Origin: Spirochaetaceae bacterium
Lineage (GTDB): Bacteria; Spirochaetota; Spirochaetia; Treponematales; Breznakiellaceae
DNA: 6,296 bases
Reading direction: 5' to 3'
NCBI GenBank assembly: GCA_031288215.1
Contig: JAITRV010000162.1
Location: 1 to 6,296, forward strand
The first letter of the stretch is position 1. Every line of letters starts with the position of its first letter. Under the pieces are notes generated by a model that saw nothing but the letters and a program-made list of their open reading frames with translations, was not told the DNA's origin and searched no databases. Below are positions 1 to 5,768 of the stretch, in pieces. The position numbers were made by a program, and so were the translations under genes.

Positions 1-4
1 CGGG

Positions 5-1012
5 CTACGCCACGGGGTCTCCGGAGCGCAGACGTTCCCGGCATTCCATTAAACGGCGGTGCATCTTTTCCAGTTCGCCCAGATACTGCCGTTCCGCCTC
101 GCCGGTCTCGATTACCCGGAATATGCCGCCGTTCTTGATGACGATGCGGCGTTGGGCATGCAGGGCCAGGATGGGATCGTGGGTGGCAATGAGGACGATT
201 TTCTCTTTCCGTATGAGCAGTTCCACCGCCATGCGCCGGTCTATGCCGGCGTTTTCGATTTCGTCAATGAGAACGATGGGAGAGGGGCTGAGAAAGGCGG
301 TATCGGCAATCATCAGCGCCCGGGACTGGCCGCCGGAAAGGGCGGTTACCGGAGTTTCAAGGCCAATCGGCTCTCCCGCCAGCCGGTTTGCCTCCTCAAG
401 GATACGCTTTTTTTTGTAATCCAGGTCTTTGGCCATGCGGCTTTTGCCGTGCATGTCGATAAAAGCGCCGACAGACAGATCCATCACGAAATTCATATGC
501 TGGGAAAGCTGGGCCACCAATTTGCGCTCTCCCCAATAACGCCATTCCTGCGGCGGAACTTCATCATTGATGAGGATTCGCCTCCCGGTGGGGGTATCGC
601 CCTGGGCCATCCATTCGATATCCGCAAGAAGGCGGCTCTTTCCCGACCCGGTGGGACCGACTATGGAAACCACTTCCCCCGCGGTAAAACGCAGCTCGGG
701 GATTTCGCGGTTTCCCCCTTTGTCCCTGCCCCCGAGTACGGTGAGCGATTGCAGGGCAAAGGCTTCTTCCCGCCCCCGGACCGCGCCGATAAACAGCGCC
801 AACTGTTCGGGCAGGCTTTTCTTGTCGATCCCGAATTCGCCCAGGGTAAATTCATCCTGGGCGGCTAAAATTTCCTCCAGGGGCCGGGTATCTCCGGGGG
901 GAGGGCTGTCCATGGAGAAGGCGGCAAAAAATTCCGGCAGCAGGGGATACGCTTCCAGGGCATCCCGGTAGGGGGCGCGCAATATGCCCTGCGGATCCTG
1001 GGCCGCGTTCAT
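5..1012 (-). CDS. Soluble ABC-type ATPase with N-terminal extension
   Basis: A 335-residue protein carrying a complete ABC nucleotide-binding domain: Walker A GPTGSGKS (about residues 119-126), Q-loop Gln near 168, signature LSGGQ (225-229), Walker B IVLIDE with catalytic Glu251, and switch His278 in ATHD. There is no membrane segment. The first ~110 residues precede the ATPase core and are not part of a standard importer ATPase; the stretch around residues 15-75 (AYPLLPEFF, then PLEEILAAQ) looks helical and faintly resembles the small DUF1858/ScdA-N type domain (weak inference). A frame extends upstream to an ATG at 1087, but I chose the ATG at 1012 because it overlaps the stop of the preceding GTPase gene as ATGA, which implies translational coupling; the longer start would overlap that gene by 79 bp. 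Its function is unknown. It may energise handling or insertion of a metal cofactor with the GTPase and cytosolic binding protein, or less likely power the FecB/FecC importer. ATPase activity is well supported; the role is inferred. Confidence 0.88.
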   Translation of the reverse strand: MNAAQDPQGILRAPYRDALEAYPLLPEFFAAFSMDSPPPGDTRPLEEILAAQDEFTLGEFGIDKKSLPEQLALFIGAVRGREEAFALQSLTVLGGRDKGGNREIPELRFTAGEVVSIVGPTGSGKSRLLADIEWMAQGDTPTGRRILINDEVPPQEWRYWGERKLVAQLSQHMNFVMDLSVGAFIDMHGKSRMAKDLDYKKKRILEEANRLAGEPIGLETPVTALSGGQSRALMIADTAFLSPSPIVLIDEIENAGIDRRMAVELLIRKEKIVLIATHDPILALHAQRRIVIKNGGIFRVIETGEAERQYLGELEKMHRRLMECRERLRSGDPVA

Positions 1013-1692
1013 CTGATGACGATGCCCCGGTGATTGCCGAAGCGGAGTCCTTGCTCCAGCCGGGTTTCCCCCAGGCAGTAGGAACACAGGGCCGCGGGCA
1101 TGGGAAAGCGCAGTTCCGCGTCATCCTCCAGGGGCTCCGCCTTTTCCTGAAGGAGCCGCGCCAGGGCGTCGCAGCCCTGACCGGTAATGCCGTTCACCGG
1201 CAGAATCTCGCAGCGGGGATTCACCATCCGCACCTGAAAGGCGTATACCTCCCGTTCCGCCTGGGAAACAATGTCCCCCTTGGTTATCAATACCGTAGTG
1301 GCCGTTTTCAGCATGGGGCCGATCTTTTTCGGCGCGTCGGCGCCCATGAGATTATCGATCACGCAAAGGGCGTACTGCCCCCTGATGTGGGGGGAACAGC
1401 GGTTACAGAGCCCGGCGCTTTCCGAAAAGAGAAAATCCAGGCCGGTTTCCCTTCCCCACTCAATACACTCGGTAATGTTCGCGCCGAAATAATGATCCGG
1501 GCAGAGCCCTCCCGCCAGCCCTACCTGGACGGGAATCCCCCGGCGGCGGTAGGCCTCATCGTCGGAGGTTCCCAGGCAGTCGAACTTCACTACCCCCACG
1601 TTGAACCCGGACGCCTTCAGGGCGGCGATGGTGTGCAGCAGCACAGACGTCTTTCCCGACGCCGCCGGACCGCAGGCGGTAACCAGCCTCAT
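1009..1692 (-). CDS. HypB/UreG-like P-loop GTPase, probable metallochaperone
   Basis: A 227-residue SIMIBI/G3E-type GTPase. Visible motifs are Walker A GPAASGKT (8-15), an ESAG motif (91-94) where HypB has ENVG and CobW has ETTG, and TKGD (137-140) in the NKxD guanine-recognition position. The segment GGLCPDH (61-67) matches the place where HypB has a Cys-His metal site, and C96 falls where HypB has its third metal ligand, so a HypB-like Ni/Zn site (C64, H67, C96) is plausible. Two further pairs stand out: C96-x2-C99 and C203-x2-C206 near the C-terminus. HypB and UreG deliver nickel to hydrogenase and urease, but no hydrogenase or urease gene is visible here, so the metal and client are unknown. 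The gene overlaps both neighbours by 4 bp (ATGA at 1689-1692 and 1009-1012), tying its production to the cytosolic binding protein and the ABC ATPase. Family assignment is fairly sure; the target protein is not. Confidence 0.87.
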   Translation of the reverse strand: MRLVTACGPAASGKTSVLLHTIAALKASGFNVGVVKFDCLGTSDDEAYRRRGIPVQVGLAGGLCPDHYFGANITECIEWGRETGLDFLFSESAGLCNRCSPHIRGQYALCVIDNLMGADAPKKIGPMLKTATTVLITKGDIVSQAEREVYAFQVRMVNPRCEILPVNGITGQGCDALARLLQEKAEPLEDDAELRFPMPAALCSYCLGETRLEQGLRFGNHRGIVIR

Positions 1693-2735
1693 GCTCCGGC
1701 TCCCCCGGAACCGGAAGGCCGGGGATCGGCGCGGTGAACCGTCCGGTACATGATGCCGTTAAGACGCGGCAGCAGGGCGCCGATATCGTGGTTTTTCAAA
1801 AAATCCCAGCCCACAAACTGATACGGTTTCCCCGGCGGAAGCCCGGTTTCATCTTCCCCGCCGGCTTCTGTCCCCTCCGCGGGGCGGACCGCGTACATCC
1901 CCCCCTCCCGGAGGATGACGCCCATATCCTTTCCGGTGAGCATTTCCGCCATTTCCCGGACCGCCGGGCCGCAGCCCCGTTTTACCGTCATCACCAGGGG
2001 ATTGACCGCCGCCCCGTCATCCGGCCAGACCAGTTCCACGGGGTTCCGCTTGTTCCGAAGGGCCAAACGGCCGAAGGCGTAGGGAATGACGCTTATACAC
2101 GGCGCATCTTCCCGGCCCGACCCGGCGAGCTTTACCATTTCCGCGGGATGAAGCCGGCATTTTACCGTCCGCCCCAGGGCCGCTATGCCCTCCTCGCCGG
2201 CGCACCGAAAAACGGTCAGCAGCACCCCTTCGCAAAAGTCCCGGTCGTCCCTGCCCCGGTACGCGATCCTTCCCTCGTAGCGGGGGGAAAGAAGATCTTC
2301 CCAGCGGCGGGGGCTGGGAAGATCCGGTTCCCGGGTTTTGTCCACCAGGAATACCAGGGGATTAAAGGCCAGGATATCGTAATAAGCGTCCGGATCGGCG
2401 AGGCCCTGTTCCCGGAACGCGGGAGACCGGTCGCCGGCAAAAACCGACGAGAAACAGCCCCTGTTCCGAAACCGTTCGACAAAAGGCCGGCAGAAGAAGG
2501 GCGAAAACCCCGGCGCCACGATAATATCGGGCAGATCCTCCGGATCTTCGGCGGTCTCGAAGGAACCGGCACATTCATCCCGCATCACCGCGTTGGAAAG
2601 AATACGGTAGCTCAGGGATACGCCGTGTTTCCTGGCGATGGAACGGATGTTCGAGGCCAGCTTCCGTTCCAGCCTTACCTTGACCGAACAGGGCATTAAG
2701 GCCAGCAGGTTAAGGCCTTGAATGGCGGTTTCCAT
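1689..2735 (-). CDS. Signal-less (cytosolic) solute-binding-protein-like protein
   Basis: A 348-residue protein resembling type 2 periplasmic binding proteins of the Fe(III)/spermidine kind. The block PRRWEDLLSPRYEGRIAYRG (142-161) is the usual W-DLL-P-Y-G-I inter-lobe segment, preceded by a FNPLVFLVDK strand (124-133) and followed by ISVIPYAFGRLA (214-225) and a PDDGAAVNPLVMTV strand (238-251). No signal peptide, lipobox or membrane segment is present: the N-terminus METAIQGLNLLALMP runs straight into the first predicted strand, so the protein should stay in the cytoplasm. Cysteines are frequent (C16, C55, C82, C94, C168, C178, C193, C213, C255), also unusual for an exported binding protein. 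The start ATG lies 5 bp after the upstream stop; no clear Shine-Dalgarno sequence is seen, so translation probably depends on coupling. The last ~15 residues are Gly/Ser/Ala-rich. It may bind the imported ligand inside the cell and hand it to the GTPase/ATPase pair; this is inference. Confidence 0.82.
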   Translation of the reverse strand: METAIQGLNLLALMPCSVKVRLERKLASNIRSIARKHGVSLSYRILSNAVMRDECAGSFETAEDPEDLPDIIVAPGFSPFFCRPFVERFRNRGCFSSVFAGDRSPAFREQGLADPDAYYDILAFNPLVFLVDKTREPDLPSPRRWEDLLSPRYEGRIAYRGRDDRDFCEGVLLTVFRCAGEEGIAALGRTVKCRLHPAEMVKLAGSGREDAPCISVIPYAFGRLALRNKRNPVELVWPDDGAAVNPLVMTVKRGCGPAVREMAEMLTGKDMGVILREGGMYAVRPAEGTEAGGEDETGLPPGKPYQFVGWDFLKNHDIGALLPRLNGIMYRTVHRADPRPSGSGGAGA

Positions 2736-2740
2736 GGGAA

Positions 2741-3892
2741 TTATGGTACCGCATTTTCCAGCAATGCGTCTAACTGTCCCGGGCTCAGTTCTTTGCGGTA
2801 GAACAGGGCGTAATACCTGCGGACTTCCTCCCGGATATCCAGGGTAACGTATTCGGGGTAGAATAAATTCCCTATCCAGAGGAGGCCGATGGCCCTGTTG
2901 GCCGAAGGAGGCATATCAAGCCAGTTATAGGGCATATTGGGGGTGGAATATACCCGGCCGGTCTTTACCGCTTCAACCATATTCCACATCTGCTGCCCCT
3001 CCGCCAGGGAAGGGGCGTTCCTCACGCCGGGATTCCCCGCGTCCCCCGTTTTATTGGACAACAGAATGACCTGGGGATTCCAGGCGAGGATCTGCTCCAT
3101 GTTCACGCTCTGCCTTCCTTCGGCATTGCCCGTAAGGTTTACCACATTGATCCCCCCGGCACATTCAACCACTTCCGTGTGGGAAGATCCCGCCGGCGCG
3201 GTCTGCAAACCCCGTCCGCCCTGGGCGTAATAGAAACGCACTCTTTTGTCCGCGGGTACCCGCGCCGCGTTTTCCGAGGCGGTCTTAAGCGCGGCTTCGC
3301 AATAGGCGGCCAGTTCTTCCGCCCTGGCCTGAACGCCAAGCATTTCCCCCAGGAAGCGATAGGCCGCCGGGAGTTTTTCAAGCCGGTAATCGGCGATAAG
3401 CACGGGGATGCCCATCGTTGCCTGAATCGTCGCGGCGGTATTTGCGGCGCTTTCATCCGAGTCCCCCATGAGCAGAATCAGATCCGTTCCCCGGGCGATT
3501 ATTTCTTCCCGGTTCGCCGTATTGTTGTTCCCCTGCATAAGCCCCAGTTCAGGCAGGTCCATGAAGGCGGGTTCAATATACGCAACGGATCTGCCCATGG
3601 GCTTATCGCACCATCCCGCAAGTTTCTCGGGGCACAGGGTGTAAAGGGCCACCACTCCCGGTTCCCCGGTGGAATAGACCGCGCGAATTTCCCGGGGGAT
3701 TTCCACCCTGCGCCCCGCCATGTCGGTGACGACCCGGGAAGCGCCGCCGCTTTCCGCCGGGATGCCGCTTTCCGCCGGGACACTGCTTTGCGCGCCGGCG
3801 CCCGCGGAGTCCTGCCACTTTCCGGCGCTGAGAAAAAACACCGTAAAGACGATGCATACCAGCACATAAGAACCTTTCTTGACGTTCGTCAT
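2741..3892 (-). CDS. FecB/BtuF-type periplasmic solute-binding protein of a metal-chelate ABC importer
   Basis: A 383-residue secreted binding protein of the TroA/PF01497 superfamily. Residues 1-24 form a signal peptide (basic MTNVKK, then hydrophobic YVLVCIVFTVFFLSAG). No proper lipobox follows, so cleavage by signal peptidase I is expected and the protein would be periplasmic. A low-complexity linker (25-52) contains a duplicated PAESG unit. The mature fold begins at VVTDMAGRRVEIP (54-66), the typical opening of this family; further landmarks are GTDLILLMG (135-143), GRGLQTAPAG (226-235), MEQILAWNPQVILL (265-278) and the C-terminal MPYNWLDMPPSANRAIGLLWIGNLFYP (from 320). Such proteins carry Fe-siderophores, haem, cobalamin or oxyanions, and the ligand cannot be read from sequence. 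The frame is open upstream to an ATG at 4015, but I place the start at 3892, where AGGAGG lies 6 nt upstream and the signal peptide begins directly; the longer form would also overlap the permease gene. Confidence 0.9.
   Translation of the reverse strand: MTNVKKGSYVLVCIVFTVFFLSAGKWQDSAGAGAQSSVPAESGIPAESGGASRVVTDMAGRRVEIPREIRAVYSTGEPGVVALYTLCPEKLAGWCDKPMGRSVAYIEPAFMDLPELGLMQGNNNTANREEIIARGTDLILLMGDSDESAANTAATIQATMGIPVLIADYRLEKLPAAYRFLGEMLGVQARAEELAAYCEAALKTASENAARVPADKRVRFYYAQGGRGLQTAPAGSSHTEVVECAGGINVVNLTGNAEGRQSVNMEQILAWNPQVILLSNKTGDAGNPGVRNAPSLAEGQQMWNMVEAVKTGRVYSTPNMPYNWLDMPPSANRAIGLLWIGNLFYPEYVTLDIREEVRRYYALFYRKELSPGQLDALLENAVP
3747..3782. repeat. 18-bp tandem duplication inside the FecB-like linker
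   Basis: Two adjacent 18-bp units (3747-3764 and 3765-3782) share CCGCTTTCCGCCGGGA, with a decayed third unit from 3783. In the protein this produces the repeated PAESG segment between the signal peptide and the mature domain. Being in frame and in a linker, it should be tolerated structurally. Confidence 0.75.
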
Positions 3893-3898
3893 ACAATT

Positions 3899-3904
3899 CC
3901 TCCT
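3899..3904 (-). promoter_or_regulatory. Ribosome binding site deciding the FecB-like start
   Basis: The minus strand reads AGGAGG, then 6 nt, then ATG at 3892. This is the strongest Shine-Dalgarno sequence in the operon and favours the 383-residue product over the longer 424-residue reading frame. Confidence 0.85.
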
Positions 3905-3932
3905 GTTTTGCCATTCCCGCTCCAGCCGGGTT

Positions 3933-3962
3933 TTCAAAATGGCTTTATTCAAAATGGCTTTA
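3933..3962. repeat. 15-bp perfect tandem duplication in the permease/binding-protein spacer
   Basis: TTCAAAATGGCTTTA occurs twice in direct succession (3933-3947 and 3948-3962). It lies in the 82-bp gap between the permease stop and the FecB-like start. It is AT-richer than the flanks. No strong stem or terminator is visible, so it looks like a recent slippage duplication. Confidence 0.85.
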
Positions 3963-3974
3963 TATAAAGGACGA

Positions 3975-5081
3975 TCATGTCCATCCTTTTCTTTTCCTGA
4001 TGAGAAGAAAGACAAAAAAGGGAGCGCCGATAACGGCGGTAAGGATGCTTAAAGGAAGTTCAATCTGAATAAGGCTGCGGGCCACCGTGTCTACCACCAG
4101 GAGGCCGATGCCCCCGGTGAGCAAACTCAGGGGAAGCAGGGTAAGGTAATTCGGCCCCGCCATCATACGGGCCAGATGGGGAATCACCAAGCCGATCCAT
4201 CCGATTTGGCCGCCTATGCTTACCACCGAGGCGGTGAGCAGGGTGGCGCAGCCGATGGCCGCCGCCCGGATCGCGGCGGTATTGACCCCCATGGCGCGGG
4301 CTTCTTCATCTCCAAAGGTAAGCAGGTTGATCCTCCAGCGGAGCAGCATGAGGGGGACAAACGCGGCGAGGCCGGAGACAAAGGCCGGAAGCAGGGAGTC
4401 TTTGGTAACCGCCGAAAAGCTCCCCATAAGCCAGTAGGTAATTTCCGGCAGTTGGCTGTTGGGATCGGCCAGGTATTTGACCAGGGAAATAAACGCGGAA
4501 AACAGGGACGAGACCATCATACCGGAAAGCACCAGGACCAGGGTCATATTCTGATGCCGACCCGCGGCCCAGGCGATGAGGACGCTTGCCCCCACCGCAA
4601 GGATGCCGAAGGCAAAGGAGACAAGCTGGACCAGCGGCGCGGGCAGGGAAAGGAGTATCCCCAGGGCCGCGCCGAAACCCGCCCCGGCGGAGACTCCCAG
4701 CACATCGGGAGAGGCCATGGGATTGCGGAAAATACCCTGGTAGGCCGCCCCGGCAACGGACAGGGCCCCCCCGGCGAAAACGGCGATCAGTATCCGGGGC
4801 AGGCGGATATCCACCATGATCCGGGAGACGACCCTATCCCCGCCGCCGCCTGAGACCACGGCGGCCAGCCAGTCCAGAAGCATCCTTCCCCTCAGGGGAT
4901 AGCGCCCTATGCACAGGCTGACGGCCATGCAGATCAACAGCGCCAGGACCGCCATACCTATCGCCCCCCGCCCCAATCCTCCGCCAAGGGTCCCGCCGCC
5001 GGATCGGACGGATTGTTCACATCGTCTGTTCCCCATAGCTCCTTCCCGTTTCTCTTTGGCGGCAGCAGTCTTCCCGGGCAT
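3975..5081 (-). CDS. FecCD-family ABC transporter permease
   Basis: A 368-residue polytopic membrane protein of the FecCD/BtuC family, forming (as a dimer) the channel of a metal-chelate or cobalamin importer. Family landmarks are clear: LPRILIAVFAGGALSVAGAA (94-113), YQGIFRNPMASPDVLG (114-129), FGDEEARAMG (256-265, the cytoplasmic segment that contacts the ATPase), GQIGWIGLVIPHLARMM (291-307) and the C-terminal LPLSILTAVIGAPFF helix. About nine to ten hydrophobic helices are present, and length is normal for the family. The N-terminal ~40 residues are polar and Gly-rich. Two starts are possible: ATG 5081 (AGGA 3 nt upstream) and ATG 5036 (GGAAGGAG only 2 nt upstream, giving 353 residues); neither spacing is ideal. 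It is the first gene after the promoter at 5132-5160 and is followed after 82 bp by its matching binding protein. The matching FecE-type ATPase is not adjacent, which is atypical. Confidence 0.92.
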   Translation of the reverse strand: MPGKTAAAKEKREGAMGNRRCEQSVRSGGGTLGGGLGRGAIGMAVLALLICMAVSLCIGRYPLRGRMLLDWLAAVVSGGGGDRVVSRIMVDIRLPRILIAVFAGGALSVAGAAYQGIFRNPMASPDVLGVSAGAGFGAALGILLSLPAPLVQLVSFAFGILAVGASVLIAWAAGRHQNMTLVLVLSGMMVSSLFSAFISLVKYLADPNSQLPEITYWLMGSFSAVTKDSLLPAFVSGLAAFVPLMLLRWRINLLTFGDEEARAMGVNTAAIRAAAIGCATLLTASVVSIGGQIGWIGLVIPHLARMMAGPNYLTLLPLSLLTGGIGLLVVDTVARSLIQIELPLSILTAVIGAPFFVFLLIRKRKGWT

Positions 5082-5131
5082 CTATCCTGTCACCCGGCCA
5101 CTTCATCAGCATCGAATTACTTCCGCGCACA

Positions 5132-5160
5132 ATTCTATTGAATGCTTTTTGTGTTGTCAA
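5132..5160 (-). promoter_or_regulatory. Sigma70-type promoter for the transport operon
   Basis: On the minus strand, -35 TTGACA (5155-5160, perfect consensus) and -10 TAGAAT (5132-5137, 5 of 6) are separated by exactly 17 bp. Transcription would start near 5125, leaving a leader of about 44 nt before the ATG at 5081. That is too short for a cobalamin riboswitch, so metal or cofactor control, if any, would act through a protein. A short interrupted palindrome GAATT-N12-AATTC (5114-5118 and 5131-5135) overlaps the -10 and start site and could be an operator (weak). Confidence 0.8.
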
Positions 5161-5193
5161 TACCCGGTACCGGCCGGGGGATACCCCTCCGGC

Positions 5194-5249
5194 TGGGTCC
5201 TCCCGGCACGGGCCGGCATGGGGGGATCTGCCGGGGGGTCCTGTCAGGG
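5194..5249 (-). repeat. Alpha repeat, copy A
   Basis: Reverse-strand copy of the alpha unit: CCTGACAGGACCCCCC, a short variable stretch, then the core CCATGCCGGCCCGTGCCGG followed by GAGGACC. It matches copy D at 6222-6293 closely. The core can fold as a 5-bp GC hairpin with a 4-nt loop (CCGGC-CCGT-GCCGG), resembling REP elements. It forms the left arm of the large inverted repeat. Confidence 0.75.
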
Positions 5250-5341
5250 AAATACCCCGGTCGCCCCCTGTTCGCGATGTTGCTCTTGATGCCTATGGCA
5301 TAACTGGTTCCTCTGCTCAAAAGGGGTCGCCCGGGGTATTT

Positions 5342-5388
5342 CCCTGCCACCCCCCTTCGCCATTTCTGCCCATGCCGGCCCGTGCCGG
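5342..5388 (+). repeat. Alpha repeat, copy B
   Basis: Forward copy starting CCCTGCCACCCCCC and ending with the core CCATGCCGGCCCGTGCCGG (5370-5388). After the core it diverges (TTTTT instead of GAGGACC). It is the right-arm partner of copy A. Confidence 0.7.
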
Positions 5389-5407
5389 TTTTTCCGGCGG
5401 GAGTATC

Positions 5408-5502
5408 CCCCGGCAGACCTTTCCGCGTGGGGGCGGGTACGGCTGCCGGGTGAGGTTGCCGTGGCCGGCCGTAGTGAGGGCGGCATGGGGGCAAGAAGCC
5501 GG
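5408..5502 (-). repeat. Beta repeat, inverted copy
   Basis: On the minus strand this reads GGCTTCTTGC, CCCTCAC, GCCGGCCACGGCA, GGCAGCCGTACCCGCCCC and ACGCGGAAAGG in order. Copies at 6001-6096 and 6102-6190 share these blocks in the same order, with small indels. It contains a GCCG-GCCA-CGGC mini-hairpin. Confidence 0.65.
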
Positions 5503-5561
5503 CGAGCAGGCGGCCGGGCGTGGGGCCCGGCACAGGCCGCCGCGGGGGGATACGGCTCAGG

Positions 5562-5623
5562 CCCCCTGACACCCCCCTGCGCCTTTTTCTCCCCCCCATG
5601 CCGGACCGTGCCGGGAGGACCAG
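5562..5623 (+). repeat. Alpha repeat, copy C
   Basis: Forward copy opening with CCCCCTGACA. It carries a C7 tract (5591-5597) and the core with one change (GGACCGTG in place of GGCCCGTG), followed by GGGAGGACCAG. It sits just upstream of the terminator. Confidence 0.75.
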
Positions 5624-5646
5624 TCAGAGCATATCCCTCGGCCTAT

Positions 5647-5685
5647 CCTGAAATATGATAAATGTCATATTTCAGGCTTTTTTTT
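5647..5685 (+). terminator. Intrinsic terminator, rightward
   Basis: A perfect 12-bp stem, CCTGAAATATGA (5647-5658) and TCATATTTCAGG (5665-5676), with a 6-nt loop TAAATG, is followed by C and eight T (5678-5685). The T-tract lies only on the plus strand, so it stops rightward transcription. No gene precedes it on that strand. It could end an unrecognised RNA from the repeat region or insulate the lipoprotein gene. The AT-rich palindrome could alternatively be a protein-binding site. Confidence 0.85.
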
Positions 5686-5758
5686 CTTGATTTTTGCCGG
5701 ATCTATGATACGCTGGAATATGACGTGAGCCCGGTGAGGGGGTATACCGGCTTGTTTC

Positions 5759-5763
5759 GGAGG
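5759..5763 (+). promoter_or_regulatory. Ribosome binding site of the lipoprotein gene
   Basis: GGAGG lies 5 nt before ATG 5769, supporting that start. A TATGAT -10-like hexamer is at 5704-5709 but lacks a convincing -35 box, so I do not call a promoter. Confidence 0.75.
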
Positions 5764-5768
5764 ACACG

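Larger units (their letters stand above)
5174..5413. repeat. Large imperfect inverted repeat (~240 bp, ~95-bp arms, ~54-bp centre)
   Basis: Three matching blocks lie in mirror order. The outer block is 5174-5192 against 5394-5413 (CCGGGGGATAC shared). The middle block is a perfect 20 bp, 5203-5222 against 5369-5388. The inner block is 5245-5268 against 5323-5346, with 22 of 24 bases complementary. Small indels separate the blocks. The centre (5269-5322) has its own short hairpin, ATGCC-TAT-GGCAT (5289-5301). As RNA or extruded DNA this would form a long stem-loop. No transposase is present, so if mobile it would be a non-autonomous, MITE-like or paired REP-like element. Confidence 0.85.
5161..5646. 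other. Gene-free, GC-rich repeat region
   Basis: Open frames exist on both strands but they are Pro/Gly/Arg-rich, lack credible starts and cross inverted repeats, so I do not call genes. The region consists largely of alpha and beta repeat copies in both orientations and one large inverted repeat. One AT-balanced island of about 54 bp (5269-5322) forms the centre of that inverted repeat. Confidence 0.7.

Noticed and set aside
59..868. 269-codon plus-strand open frame opposite the ABC ATPase gene
   Set aside because: It is an antisense shadow of a gene with intact ABC motifs; its product has no recognisable family and its length follows from high GC.
1013..1087. Longer N-terminus for the ABC ATPase from ATG 1087
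   Set aside because: It would overlap the GTPase gene by 79 bp, while the ATG at 1012 gives a typical ATGA coupling.
1734..2699. 321-codon plus-strand open frame opposite the cytosolic binding-protein gene
   Set aside because: Antisense shadow; no motifs and no ribosome binding site I could support.
3179..3967. 262-codon plus-strand open frame opposite the FecB-like gene
   Set aside because: Antisense shadow in a GC-rich gene; composition is unlike a real protein.
3893..4015. Longer N-terminus for the FecB-like protein from ATG 4015
   Set aside because: It would bury the signal peptide 41 residues inside, overlap the permease gene, and ignore the AGGAGG site before 3892.
5082..5131. Cobalamin or other riboswitch upstream of the permease gene
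   Set aside because: The leader after the predicted start site is only about 44 nt and no B12-box-like sequence is visible.
5138..5658. Plus- and minus-strand open frames in the repeat region (up to 154 codons)
   Set aside because: Pro/Gly/Arg-rich low-complexity products that run across inverted repeats, without supported starts.
5687..5709. Promoter TTGATT / TATGAT for the lipoprotein gene
   Set aside because: The spacer would be only 11 bp; other -35 choices at proper distance are poor.
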